In this document: positions 24,751 through 36,130 of the stretch, in pieces
How the letters are laid out: each line of letters begins with the position of its first letter
How positions within the stretch are numbered: position 1 is the stretch's first letter
Assembly (NCBI GenBank): GCA_947044405.1
Contig: CAMRHE010000028.1
Span: forward strand, 10,584,001 to 10,648,000
Direction: 5' to 3'
Length of the DNA stretch: 64,000 bases
DNA from: Leptodactylus fallax
Taxonomy: Eukaryota > Chordata > Amphibia > Anura > Leptodactylidae
Program-made: the position numbers and the translations under genes
Notes under the pieces: model-generated
What the model was told of the DNA's origin: nothing
Databases searched by the model: none
What the model saw: only the letters and a program-made list of their open reading frames with translations

Positions 24751-25431
24751 GAGCACAGCTGAGATACACTGATGAGATACACTGCACAGCTGAGATACAC
24801 TGATGAGATACACTGATGAGCTATACTGCACAGCTGAGATACACTGATGAGATACACTGCACAGCTGAGATACAATGATGAGATACACTGATGAGCTATA
24901 CTGCACAGCTGAGATACAATGATGAGATACACTGATGAGATACACTGCACAGCTGAGATACACTGATGAGATACACTGCACAGCTGAGATACACTGATGA
25001 GATACACTGCACAGCTGAGATACAATGATGAGATACACTGATGAGCTATACTGCACAGCTGAGATACACTGATGAGATACACTGCACAGCTGAGATACAC
25101 TGATGAGATATAGGGCACAGCTGAGATACACTGATGAGATACACTGCACAGCTGAGATACAATGATGAGATACACTGATGAGCTATACTGCACAGCTGAG
25201 ATACAATGATGAGATACACTGATGAGATACACTGCACAGCTGAGATACACTGATGAGATACACTGCACAGCTGAGATACACTGATGAGATACACTGCACA
25301 GCTGAGATACAATGATGAGATACACTGATGAGCTATACTGCACAGCTGAGATACAATGATGAGATACACTGATGAGATACACTGCACAGCTGAGATACAC
25401 TGATGAGATATACGGCACAGCTGAGATACAA
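24751..25431. repeat. 31/44-bp minisatellite (GAGATACACTGAT plus GAGATACACTGCACAGCT)
   Basis: Built from two modules: a 13-bp module GAGATACACTGAT (or GAGATACAATGAT) and an 18-bp module GAGATACACTGCACAGCT (or GAGCTATACTGCACAGCT). One copy of each makes 31 bp; two short plus one long makes 44 bp. The 31 and 44 forms recur in a larger pattern. Minus-strand open frames of up to 291 residues (YLSCAVYLISVSQ-like) are artefacts of stop-free repetition. Confidence 0.93.
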
Positions 25432-26900
25432 TGTTTCCGCAGCTCCCATTCACCTTTAGAGGAGTTACAAAGCCACTCAGCTGTTCCAGTAACTCCCATC
25501 TGGTGTTCAGGACTTGTGTCCAGCTATTCTCGGCCATGATTGGCTGTTATAAGAATATCCCTTTAAGGCTTTCTTCATATCTGCATTAGAAGTCAGTGGA
25601 GTCCATCGAGCACTGTCTGGATCCATCACACAATGGATTAGATCTAGTATTGTGGCTTCTGTTACAAAGGTTACGCAGATGTGAACAGAACCGACAGATT
25701 CGGACTCATGATAATTCACAGCTCACAATACACGACTGACAATCTCCAGAGAAAGATGAAAGAGACTTTCTAACATGACTGTGGAGATGGAACTGGAATA
25801 AAGTTACTGACTCCTTCTTCAAAATAAAATGATTCATTATTTTTATTATTTATTTATTCGTATTTGTATTATTGTTATTATTAATATTGTATAATTAATT
25901 AGATACATAGTTTGTTACATATTTACTTTTACTCACTAGATTCTTTAATATGTTATTGTTACTGTTACTGTCTGATCATGGATGTCTCACATTTATGGAA
26001 TTAGGCTATGGCAAAATGTCGGAGTTGGAGTTGGTGCTTGGCCTGCTGCGTCCACTGTCCTGAGCTTTAAGGGACAAAAACATTGAATACAGTAATAATA
26101 AGCCTACAAGTGTCCCATGTATGAAGCTGTGGACAGTCAGATTACAGCCGAGTGTTGTGATTTATCTTACGTGGTCATACACAGTAGACAGTTGTAAGCC
26201 AGACTCTGGCTCAGCAGCTCCCGTCCTCCCCATATACATGTTTACATGGTTTAGGCTGAATGAGTGATCAATGGGAAAAGGGGGGTAAGCCAAAGCCAGA
26301 CACCCCTGGTAACAGGTTATCTCCTCTGAGTAGATCTCAGGATTGCACATGCTGAAGTCCAACAGCCTGATCCTTCCTTTGGCTTCCCCTGATATCAGCC
26401 ACAGGAGAAAGTCACAACACCCCATGGACATTAGATGTTTGGCCAGTCCCATAAAAACAGCATACTCGGCCAACATAAATCTAATGTGTATGGTCAGCTA
26501 CATACTGGGATATTTACTGTTCAGCCCCAAAATCTGTTGTCCATGTTATGTCGGAGTCATTTACTGTCCATGCAGAGTCTGATAACATTGTGGAGGAGAT
26601 AATGGTCAGGTCAGGGATGTATTCAGTGTATACTGCAATATTAGTGTGACTGCAATACTGGAAAGTAACACATAAATGAGGCCAGTAAGCTGCCGCACAG
26701 CTGTGTATTCAGGTATCATGCAGCAGCTTGTGAAACAATAACAGTCACAATGTTATCTTGTATTATCTTCTGTCATGTAACAGAGTCGTTGGTGAACCCA
26801 TGGTCTGAAATAAGGCAGGAGATAAGGCGTACAGACCTCTGGAGTGTCCTAACTCTTATATAACGGAGAATCCTCCGTCCTTCTACAACATGATTTATAG
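25432..26900. other. Mostly unassigned; includes fragments of dispersed elements
   Basis: 25560-25700 has a TCATATCTGCATTAGAAGTC tip and a GTTACGCAGATGTGAACAG tip, a likely short family C derivative. 25790-25960 repeats the AT-rich unit of 18745-19150. From 25960 to 26900 no gene or repeat was recognised; a 104-residue minus frame at 26162-26476 has no motif. Confidence 0.45.
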
Positions 26901-27590
26901 ATTTAGCTTTTGTACACTATTTATATTGGATCGGAATCTGTTCTAGTTTTTATATACTATGTATATTGGATCGGAATCTGTTCTAGTTTTTATATACTAT
27001 GTATATTGGATCGGAATCTGTTCTAGTTTTTATATACTATGTATATTGGATCGGAATTTGTTCTAGTTTTTATATACTATGTATATTATATCGGAATCTG
27101 TTCTAGTTTTTATATACTATGTATATTGGATCGGAATCTGTTCTAGTTTTTATATACTATGTATATTGAATCGGAGTCTGTTCTAGTTTTTATATACTAT
27201 GTATATTGGATCGGAATCTGTTCTAGTTTTTATATACTATGTGTATAGAATCAGAATCTGTTCTAGTTTTTATATACTATGTGTATTGGATCGGAATCTG
27301 TTCTAGTTTTTATATACTATGTGTATAGAATCAGAATCTGTTCTAGTTTTTATATACTATGTGTATAGAATCGGAGTCTGTTCTAGTTTTTATATACTAT
27401 GTGTATAGAATCAGAATCTGTTCTAGTTTTTATATACTATGTGTATAGAATCAGAATCTGTTCTAGTTTTTATATACTATGTGTATAGAATCGGAGTCTG
27501 TTCTAGTTTTTATATACTATGTGTATAGAATCAGAATCTGTTCTAGTTTTTATATACTATGTGTATTGGATCGGAATCTGTTTTAGTGTT
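26901..27590. repeat. 40-bp minisatellite
   Basis: About 17 copies of a 40-bp unit containing TTCTAGTTTTTATATACTAT and GGATCGGAATCTG. The left half mainly has GTATATTGGATCGG. The right half mixes GTGTATAGAATCAG, GTGTATTGGATCGG and GTGTATAGAATCGGAG, with a pattern of two-to-three-unit blocks. AT-rich, non-coding. Confidence 0.95.
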
Positions 27591-27871
27591 TGTGCTGTGA
27601 CTATACAGGATTGCTGCTTCTTCTATATACATTGGACAGGATCACAGCTATATATAGGCGACTACTGACATGAAACATGAAAGCACAAAAATGACGACAG
27701 GAAAGGAAAAATCCTCTGTGTGTAGCTCTGAGCGGGCCAAGGAAGTATTAGTCAACTTTCCGGACAGTCCCCCTCTGTGATTCAGCGCCGTTTACTGAAA
27801 TATTTTTTCCCCCTAGATGAATAAACTTCACATTATGCAATGACATCAAAGAGACAGAGCTCAGATGCATA

Positions 27872-28365
27872 CACTAGTGTGCAAAAGTTTTAGGCAGCCA
27901 TGGAAAATTCTGCACAGTAAGAAAATGCTTTCAGCAATAGAAGGGTTAATAGTTTATTATTGTGAATGAAAAAAAGAGAAATGTAAATCCCCTCAATTTT
28001 TGGTGTGACCATTGCCCTTTTCCTTCTCGGTACAGACAGTTTTTGGCAGAACTGGGCAGGGAGGTTGTTCCCGCCGCCATCTTGGAGAACTAAGCACAGA
28101 TCTTCTGTGGATGTAGGCTTGCTCCAATCCTTCTGTCTCTTCATGTCATCCCAGACAAACTGGATGATGATGAGATCAGGGCTATATCTGTGGGGGCCAT
28201 ATCATCACTTCCTGGACTCCTCCTCCAAAGGGCAAAGGTTACACCAAATATTGAGGGCATTTACATGTCTCTTTTCTTCATTGGCAAAAACAACTATTAA
28301 CCCTTCTATTTCCGAAAATGTTCTTACTGCACAGCATTTTCCACACCTGCCTGAAACTTTTTACC
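27872..28365 (-). mobile_element. Deleted Tc1/mariner element (family T1), second copy
   Basis: Left tip after TA: AGTGTGCAAAAGTTTTAGGC. The right tip is decayed (GCCTGAAACTTTTTACC). Same structure as the 19648 copy, including the transposase remnant on minus: YSPDLIIIQFVWDDMKRQK, then TSTEDLCLVLQDG and PAQFCQKLSVPRRK. The Glu-to-Gln change is shared. The right half also has GTTCTTACTGCACAGCATTT, absent from the other copy, so this one retains slightly more of the parent's end. Confidence 0.8.
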
Positions 28366-28832
28366 TACCAGATGATTTGCAGAAAGTTTTCTACTGTAAA
28401 AATAGCATCTGCCGGGCTCTCTGCGCTATTTTTGCTACAAAAATCACAGAAACCCTGACAGTACAGAAGAGAACGCCTTCTTTCAGTACAGGTCAGGTAC
28501 AAAACACAAATACTAACCCTCAGTGTGAACCGGACCCTATAATTTCATTGTTGTCCTTAAAAATACCAAAACCAGCGGCACAAAAAGAAACAAAACCGTT
28601 ACCGCACTATTCTAAGGTCGCTCAGCCCTGCAATTCTATTATGAGTCAGGTGTGAAAGTACCAAAAGCTTGTGCAGATGTGACACACCCGGAGTCATGTA
28701 CGTGATGGACACGGCCTGCAAGAATGAATGGGAAACCTACACACCACTACACAGCACCGGCTCGCCCCAGGGTGGAGGTAGGTACTGTGGGCGGTCAGGC
28801 TATAAGGTAACATTGTCAGAGGACTCGCTGTA

Positions 28833-29206
28833 CAGGGGCATCTCAATAAATTAGAATATCTTTGAAACGTTTATTTCTTTCAGTAATTAAATTAAAAAAG
28901 TGACCTCCTATATTTTCTAGATTCTTTACACACAGAGTGTTCTATTTCAAGTGTTTTATTTCTGTAAATGTTGATTATAGATTACAGGTAATGAAAACCC
29001 AAATCTAAGAAAATTAGAATATTGTAAAAAAGTTCAGTATTGTAAATTCAGTGTCACCTGCCAAGGTTTCCTAAGCCTTTAAATGGTCCCTCAGTCTGGT
29101 TCAGTAGGAGACACAATCATGGAAGACGCTGATTATGGATTGTATTACTGAATTACTGAAATGAATGAACGTTTCAAAGATATTCTAATTTATTGAGATG
29201 TACCTG
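28833..29206. mobile_element. Tc1-type MITE (family T2), 374 bp
   Basis: Inverted ends: CAGGGGCATCTCAATAAATT on the left and AATTTATTGAGATGTACCTG on the right. The left flank is TA; the right flank is TG, probably a mutated TA. It is the reverse-oriented counterpart of the element at 54877: both share TGACCTCCTATATTTTCTAG or its complement and GGTTTCCTAAGCCTTTAAAT or its complement. No coding capacity. Confidence 0.85.
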
Positions 29207-30080
29207 TGTCAGGAATCAATCCATATAATAGACGGCTCCTCCAAGAGGACCCCCTGAGATCTTCTGTGTTGGTTATTTGTAATTTGCCCCAAAGTCTATG
29301 TCCTGGATCAATGCTAAATATTATACCTGCCATTCTGGAAGCTTAATGGGCTTGCCTTATACTCATCCAACCAAATGGGAATCTTCTTGGTTTTTGGTGT
29401 AATGTATACTAGAGAGGTTGCCCCACATGCGAGCAAGCCATAAAGAGCGAATCCTGCTCTGGAGGACTCAATGTAACCATGTAATACAAGGCTTCCCATT
29501 CACTCTTATGGGTTATCGACACTGCTACATTTTGTTACATTTCTAACTGTTTGAAACATCCCTTTTTGCTAGAGTTTTATATGTTTTGTGGACAAGTCTA
29601 TCAGAAAAACACAAGATAAAAAGATGACCCTCTTCCCCCCAAAAAACACAGAGTAGTAGTGCATACCGCCAAAACCCCACTTGTATGCAGCCACCAATGA
29701 AGACAGCATTGTACTGTATAATTGTGCGTTCTTTTGTGGCCACATGCGGGTGGGGTTTTGGCCACCACTATATGAGCATCACCTTGAAGGTGCACCACAT
29801 TTATCATCCAGCCTCAGCCACTATGATAATTTGGTGCATTTTTACATTGCCTGGTCTAAGTTCACACTATCTAAATATTAGGATTAGTAAATCTGCCCAA
29901 TTGTTTGTAATAAGTTTAATATTTCACTACAGACTTGAATGTAACATCAAGCCACAAACACACAAAAACTGAAAAATACACATAAAAATTGTGTACGTAT
30001 GAAGATGCAACAAAGAAGGTTGGGGTCACCCAGGACAAACACTGCAGAATTTCCGTCAGTGCCTTCCTCTAAAAACTGCC
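29207..30080. other. Unassigned sequence
   Basis: No gene recognised. Two overlapping frames around 29681-29972 in different phases read through a GCGTTCTTTTGTGGCCACAT segment without motifs. Confidence 0.4.
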
Positions 30081-31203
30081 GTTTCTGCTGTTCTCAGAGA
30101 TCGCACTTACTGGCGTTGATGCTGTTGTCAGGGATCGCACTTATTGGGTTTGCTCCTGTTCTCAGAGATTGCACTTATTGGGGTTGCTCCTGTTCTCAGG
30201 GATCGCACTTACTGGCGTTTCTGTGGTTCTCGGAGATCACACTTACTAGCATTGCTCCTGTTCTCAGAGATCGCACTTACTGTTTTTCTGCAGTTCTCGG
30301 AGATCGCACTTACTGACATTGCTCCTGTTCTCTGAGATCGCACTTTTTGGTGTTGCTCCTGTTCTCGGTTATCACACTTACTGGCGCTGTTCCTGTTCTC
30401 AGAGATCGCACTTACTGGCGTTTCTGTGGTTCTTGGAGATCGCACTTACTGGCGTTGCTCCTGTTCTCAGAGATTGGACTTACTGGCGTTTCTGCGGTTC
30501 TTGGAGATCGCACTTACTGGCGTTGCTCCTGTTCTCGGAGATCGCACTTACTGCTGTTTCTGCAATTCTCGGAGATCGCACTTACTGGCGTTGCTCCTGT
30601 TCTCAGAGATTGGACTTACTGGCGTTTCTGCGGTTCTTGGAGATCACACTTACTGGCGTTGCTCCTGTTCTCGGAGATCGCACTTACTGCTGTTTCTGCA
30701 ATTCTCGGAGATCGCACTTACTGGCGTTGCTCCTGTTCTCGGAGATCGCACTTACTGCTGTTTCTGCAATTCTCGGAGATCGCACTTACTGGCATTTCTG
30801 CAGTTCTCGGAGATCGCACTTACTGGCGTTGCTCCTGTTCTCAGATATTGCACTTACTGGTGTTTCTGTGGTTCTTGGAGATCGCACTTACTGGCATTGC
30901 TCCTGTTCTCGGAGATCGCACTTTTTGGTGTTGCTCCTGTTCTCGGTTATCGCACTTACTGGCGTTTCTGTGGTTCTCGGAGATCGCACTTATTGGTGTT
31001 GCTCCTGTTCTCGGTTATCGCACTTACTGGCGTTTCTGTGGTTCTCGGAGATCGCACTTACTGACGTTGCTCTTGTTCTCGGAGATCGCCCTTACTGGCG
31101 TTGCTCCTGTTCTCAGAGATTGCACTTACTGGTGTTGCTCCCGTTCTCGGAGATCGCACTTACTGGCGTTGCTCCCGTCCTCGCAGCTCACACTTACTGG
31201 CTT
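30081..31203. repeat. 34-bp minisatellite (GTTCTCGGAGATCGCACTTACTGGC-type)
   Basis: About 33 copies. The unit is a constant part (TTCTCGGAGATCGCACTTAC then TGGC) and a variable 9-base part that is mostly GTTGCTCCT or TTTCTGTGG/TTTCTGCAG. The two kinds often alternate, giving a 68-bp pair. Because 34 is not a multiple of 3, each reading frame cycles through all three phases. The unit lacks stops in every plus phase, which alone explains open frames of 298, 320 and 212 residues. Confidence 0.94.
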
Positions 31204-31834
31204 ACTGAAAACTAGGAGAAAGCTAGACGTGCACACAGAGGATCCCCTACAGACAGTCCTCCTGAGTGAGAACAAACAGCAGCTCCAGGATCTTTCCTCA
31301 AGGGGTTGAAAAGCTGCTGGTGATAAACTACAAAGCGCCAGACAGTAAACTTTATTTATAGTGTCGTGAAGGGGAATAATCTGCTGCCAGACACTGGTCA
31401 TAGTGACTTATCTCTGTAGGACAAAGGATGGAGCAGACTGACATATAACATGTCCAATCTTCATTCCCCCAAATGCTGAAGTACAGTATGGAAATGAATG
31501 GATCAGGGGCGCGTCTGTGTTCACCGTGGCTGCATTGTCAATGGGAGTAAAACACTCCTCATTCTCTTGATTGGTGGGGTCTCAGCAGTCAGATATGGAT
31601 AGAAGATGAATATTTAAAGTATGTCCTGGAAGAATTGAAGTTCCTTGGTGGCAAGGATAGAGATACATTTTTTAAAAAAGTGATGGTACTCCCCCCATCA
31701 CGCCAATGTTACAGAGTGGTGCCTTTGGTTCTCTTTGTTGGCCCATCTTGCCAGTACTTCAGGATGGTCTCACCGACTACAGCGGCAGAACTACAAGATG
31801 CATGCAGGAGTTTTTATTCCATCAGAAAATTAAA
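31204..31834. other. Unassigned sequence
   Basis: Non-coding as far as can be seen. 31490-31600 (TCAATGGGAGTAAAACACTC, TTGGTGGGGTCTCAGCAGTC) resembles the price-tag type of dispersed frog repeat. No gene. Confidence 0.4.
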
Positions 31835-31995
31835 AAACGTTATGGAAGAAAGAAAAGAGAAGAGAGAAGAAAGAAGACAGAATAGAGAAGATAGAAGAAA
31901 GAAGATAAAAGAAAGATGAGAGAAGATAGAAAATAGAAGAGACAAGAGAGAAGAAAAGATAGAAGAAAGAAGACAGAAGATCGAAGAAAGAATCG
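31835..31995. repeat. GA-rich purine tract (AGAAGAAAGAAGA)
   Basis: About 160 bp of almost pure purine on plus, made of AGAAGA, AAGAAAGA and GATAGAAGA variants; homopurine tracts of this length can form triplex structures. A minus frame rich in Phe, Leu and Ser is an artefact. Confidence 0.85.
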
Positions 31996-32965
31996 TTGAT
32001 TATTCTGCCCCTGTGTGTTGATAGGACAGGCGGAATTTTTAATTAGCATATTTTATGCATGACTATGGTACCCTATAAGAGGCCAAAAGGGACCTCCCCC
32101 CTTGTGTAAGTTATAAAGTAAAAATCCTAAATTAGGGAGGGAAGCTTGTGTTGCTGTTAGGACTAAGGGAAAACAGATTAACATCATAATCAACGATTCC
32201 CTTACCACCTACAGCAGCAAAATATGGGGATGTTGCAAGTAATTCCCTTAGGGAGGGTTTCCTCGCTGTACAGTACTTAGGACGGACTGTCCAAAGGCAG
32301 TTGCCTCTGAACTCCGGACATTTAGCTGATAATGTTTTACAAAGGTCAGCTGAGATGACCAAGAAGCGGCTGCACAAATCTGATCAAACAGGTACCGCAC
32401 GGCTCTCAGCCCAAGAGGTTGACACAGCCCTAGTTGAGTGGGCTGTAAAGAATTCAAGTGGAGTTAACCCCTGAGCAGAAAAAGAAGTTTTAATCGCTTC
32501 CTTGATCCATCTAGATAAGGTAGGTTTGGAAGCTCTGAGACCTTTGTCTCTACCATATATATTAATAAGGAGATTCTCGGATTTCCTGAAAGGTCATGTA
32601 CATAGAAAGTAGGTCTGAAGACACCTTACTACATCCACTGTGTGAAGTCCTTCCTCTTCTTCAGAGGAAGGAGTTGGAGAAAAAAAAACACTGGTAAGGA
32701 AACCATCTGGTTGATATTGGCCCGAGAAAGCACCTTAGGGTTAAAAACAAAATATGGGAGGACAAAAGACCTCCCTCCACCTGTCCCACCACACAGGACA
32801 GAAAAAAACACGGGGGGGGGGGGGAGGTCCCTTTTGCCCTCTTATAGGGTACCCTAGTCATTCATAAATTATGCTAATTAAAAATTCCGCCTGTTCTATC
32901 AACACACAGGGGCAGAAATACCCCATACTGTGCTGCTGTTAGGACTAAGGGAAAACAGATTAATA
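31990..32965. mobile_element. Element with about 100-bp inverted ends and an internal split repeat of its flanks
   Basis: The left inverted end (about 32004-32106, TCTGCCCCTGTGTGTTGATA onward) is matched by the right end (about 32822-32918) through GGTACCCTATAAGAG, AAAAGGGACCTCCCCCC and ATTTTTAATTAGCATA. A 30-bp sequence starting TGCTGTTAGGACTAAGGG occurs directly repeated at 32152-32181 (inside) and 32934-32963 (just outside the right end). Just after the inner copy, 32186-32199 is the inverted complement of 31990-32003, the sequence just outside the left end. The 0.7-kb interior has short frames (32132-32457 minus) with no recognised domain. Class is unknown; the layout recalls DIRS-like elements, but no recombinase or reverse transcriptase is seen. 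Confidence 0.65.
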
Positions 32966-32974
32966 TATCAATAT

Positions 32975-33105
32975 ATAGCACCGTACAAAAGGATTAGACA
33001 GGTGTGAAAAAAATGCAGTTCTTTGACAAAAACAAACTATTAACCTTTTCATGTCTTAAAACATTGTTGCTCCACAGCTTTTTCCCGCACATTACTGTAT
33101 CTATA
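32975..33105. mobile_element. Possible Tc1-like end fragment
   Basis: Contains GGTGTGAAAAAAATGCAG, AAACTATTAACC and CACATTACTGTAT, like the AACTATTAACCC and GCACAGCATTT segment of family T1 elements. The ends are weakly inverted. It could be a solo end or a very short derivative. Confidence 0.4.
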
Positions 33106-34223
33106 ATAAATAAAATAACTTTATTTACCCGGTGGGTGCCAGCAACATGTGAGACTCTCTGTGACTAATACCATAAGATCGGCCTTGTATCTGAGAAGAT
33201 CTTCTGAGCAAACACTTCTTCTTGTTCTCAGAGACAACGTACAGAAGAGCAGGTTCCGACATGCTCCGAGGAAATGCCTTTCTAGCATTACACAGAAGAT
33301 TAGTGTCTCTACACCCTCCACGCTCAAACAAATTCCACAGCCCAGGTTATTCACATCATTTTCTTACATGTTGTATTGTCTTGTTGGACTTTTCACTTCC
33401 ACACATGAAACCTTTCTAGGAGGCTTAAAGGGCATTTACATATTACACTGAGTATTAACCTAACAATGAAGTGCACGCTTGTAATGTGGTCCATGTTTAG
33501 GGGGTGGACCCCACCAATGGTCTCCTTTTGCTGCTTCCCGGCTCCCTTTCTGGTCTGTTTTTCTTTCCGCTGGTCAGTGATTGGACGAAGGACAACCATG
33601 TCGTGTTCAAATCCATTAGAGGAGCAGGAAGAACAATGACCTGTAGGGCCATGAAAATGAACTAGAGAAGTTGTCCTGGATGGCAAAACCCAGAAATGTG
33701 ATTGAGAGCCCAATTTATGGGGTTCTATGGGGCACTTTCTTGTATGTTTGCCACTGCTCTGGGGAACTCCACATGACCATGTGATCAGTAAACCAAACCA
33801 CCAACTCTGATGCCTCTAGTTTTCCACAGAATGACTCCGACTTCTTCTTTGACTCCACAGCCGTGGATACGTGGCTGCCCATTCATTTGACAGGTCCCCA
33901 TAAAAATCAATATTTCACATTTGACTTAGGAATCAGTCACTTACTGGACTTTTACCTGGGGAAACCATTGCTGGACATATCAATCCCAAACATTGTCCAG
34001 TCTACACAATTGTTTACCAATGATTCAATAATTTTTCATCACATATTTTTTGGTGATGTAAACATGGTCATTAGTCAGCAGCACATCCACACATGTGAAC
34101 ACACGTAACATGGCAGTTCCAACTGTTAGTAAAGGAAACATGCAAGAGAGTAGAAAAGACAAGCAATCCTAAATCTCAGCAAGAAGGATGTAGTAAGTAG
34201 CTACACATCTCTTCACATGCTGT
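33106..34223. other. Unassigned sequence
   Basis: No gene recognised among short frames at 33121-33451 (both strands) and 33393-33713 (minus). The segment at 33810-33870 (GACTCCGACTTCTTCTTTGA) matches the theme of the AT-rich tandem element's flank. Otherwise unknown. Confidence 0.4.
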
Positions 34224-34690
34224 TACAGAGAACCTTTCACCACCCCACCAACTTCTACTCTTTACATCACTTAAAAGGCCCTGCTCCACTGATTCTGGAA
34301 CAATTGGAATTTTTTTCTCTAGCCCCACCATTCCTGAGAAATTAGTGCAGTCAGTTTTGGTGCCTGACATGATAATTAGGCTCTGTACTGTCAGTTGTAG
34401 GTTGTAGGTTGTAGGTTGGAACAGGCAAGGGAGCGTGATTCGGAGCTCTTTGACACTGTACAATCAGAGGCAAACAGTGTTACAGCTGCGAATCACACCT
34501 CTTTGTCTGCTCTGGCCCAAGACCACCCACCTGACACTACAGAGCCTAGTTAGAAGTATCAGGCACCAAAACTAACAGCACCAATTGCTCAAGAATGGTG
34601 GGGACTAGAGAAAAAATTCCATCTGTGCCGAAATCAGTAGAGCGGAGCCTATTAAAGGGTGCAAAGAGTGGTTGAAAGGTCTTCTTTAAG
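34224..34690. mobile_element. Foldback family A, third copy
   Basis: Left arm: GAACCTTTCACCACCCC, CCACTGATTCTGGAACA, AGCCCCACCATTCCTGAG, GCTCTGTACTGTCAG. Right arm, inverted: CTGACACTACAGAGCC, CTCAAGAATGGTGGGG, TGTGCCGAAATCAGTAG, GGTTGAAAGGTC. Between the arms is GTAGGTTGTAGGTTGTAGG and a GGAGCGTGATTCGGAGCTC block that pairs with GAATCACACC. More diverged than the 16212 copy. Confidence 0.78.
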
Positions 34691-34753
34691 TGCCTGGGAG
34701 TTGCTTAGTAGGTAAAGTTGCTATTCTTCACATTGTGACAACCTGAGAAAATG

Positions 34754-35280
34754 AGCTTAGGTAAAAAAACAAAAACAACAACGCCGAGCGGCACATAGGG
34801 TAATATTGTTTTTACAAAAAGTTGAATGACACAATGTAAATTGTGTTCAGAAAACGTGGGAAGAATAAAGTGACTAGGACGTGTCCACTAATAAAGGTTG
34901 AGAGGATGTGGATAAAGTGGTAGAGTGGGTCCACAATGCATGGGCATACACCTGAATGGGTATAGTATATATCAATACCCCCTCAGTTGATTAGACCACT
35001 AGTAGTGGATTGGCCACAGTGTAGATAAGCTCTCACCTTGAATGGTTAGGTATGGTATAATGTCGTATATTTTAGTGGAATGGTCCAAACTATGTCATAG
35101 GATAAGGGAGCACTTCTGCTTTTTACAGCTAACCCCTCCAGGCTGTCTCTTGTACACTTGATAAAGAGGACCATTGATCCTCGAAACGCGTTGTGTTTTA
35201 GAGTTTATTAAAGCAACCTTGGTGAAGCGCGGTCCCCTACCTCTCTTTTTTTGGAGTCACTCCTACCATTTCTACATTTA
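34754..35280 (+). mobile_element. Retroposon-like insertion with 14-bp target duplication
   Basis: The 14-bp sequence AACCTGAGAAAATG occurs at 34740-34753 and 35281-35294, flanking a 527-bp insert. The insert contains TTGATCCTCGAAACGCGTTG (about 35171-35190), TTATTAAAGCAACC and a T-rich stretch. The length of the flanking repeat favours copy-and-paste insertion by LINE machinery. No coding sequence. The GAAACGCG motif recurs in other dispersed sequences of this window. Confidence 0.6.
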
Positions 35281-35970
35281 AACCTGAGAAAATGTCAGCC
35301 CTGATCCAAGCAAAACTGGATTTACCAAGACTTTAAAACTTTACATAACGTATCTACTAAAGTGCCGAATATCCCGTGTCGACTGTCTGCATTGTTTACT
35401 ACCACAGAACCGGAATTTAGCCAAGTACTGTTACATTCTTGTTGCACATTATATACCACTCACTATGTGACAAACTGCAAGACAAGAACCTTATCTAAAC
35501 ATGATAATAATAATTCCAGCACATATTATAATACTCTTTTACGACAAGGTTTTTAATGTAGTATTTCTTGTCGTATAACAAGTTATTTTATATGATAGAT
35601 AAAACTCATAAACCGCTGATTTTACAACAATTTTAGTTCATTTTATGATGCTATCCCTCCCTTTTTCTATTACGAACCAGTGACGTGTATGGCAAGTATT
35701 AGCCTGTGACTGAAACTTTTTCCAGACTAATAACTTTAGAGGGACCAGCACTAAGTAATACGAGCAGTAATGACATTACTGGCTGAGAAGGGAAATTTGT
35801 GTCATTTTTTTAAGTTTTCAGTAAATATAGAGGATTCCAACAAGAGGCTTTTACAACACGTCACTTAGATAAGCCATGAAAATCAGTAAGGCTGAAAAAG
35901 TTTGTTCATCCTCCAATATGGAGAATCTTCAGGTCTCCTTTTCAATTTGGATCTGGTATCATTGAAATTA
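35281..35970. other. Unassigned AT-rich sequence
   Basis: No gene, array or inverted repeat recognised. Confidence 0.4.
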
Positions 35971-36130
35971 TGCAGACCCCATAGACTGTAGTGAGGTCCG
36001 CCCGGTTTCCGCCCAAAAAATGCAGAATGAAGAGTCCTGCTTGTAGGACTTTTCTCTCCGCATTTTTCAAGTGGAATGGGGGACGGAATCCCTGAACGGA
36101 GACCGAGTGCTAGTTTGAACCTAGCCTTAG
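35971..36130. mobile_element. Family C fragment
   Basis: TGCAGACCCCATAGACTGTA, GACTTTTCTCTCCGCATTTT and the tip GTTTGAACCTAGCCTTAG match parts of the elements at 17414 and 17600. About half an element. Confidence 0.6.

Noticed and set aside
24624..25537. Minus-strand membrane-like protein (291 residues)
   Set aside because: Made of translated 31/44-bp units; hydrophobic look comes from the unit's composition.
26901..27590. CRISPR-like array (regular 40-bp period)
   Set aside because: No unique spacers: the whole 40-bp unit repeats. The genome is eukaryotic and no cas genes are present.
30319..31309. 298- and 320-residue Leu-rich frames
   Set aside because: A 34-bp stop-free unit keeps all three plus phases open.
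31835..31995. Regulatory purine element
   Set aside because: Simple GA-rich tract; no evidence beyond composition.
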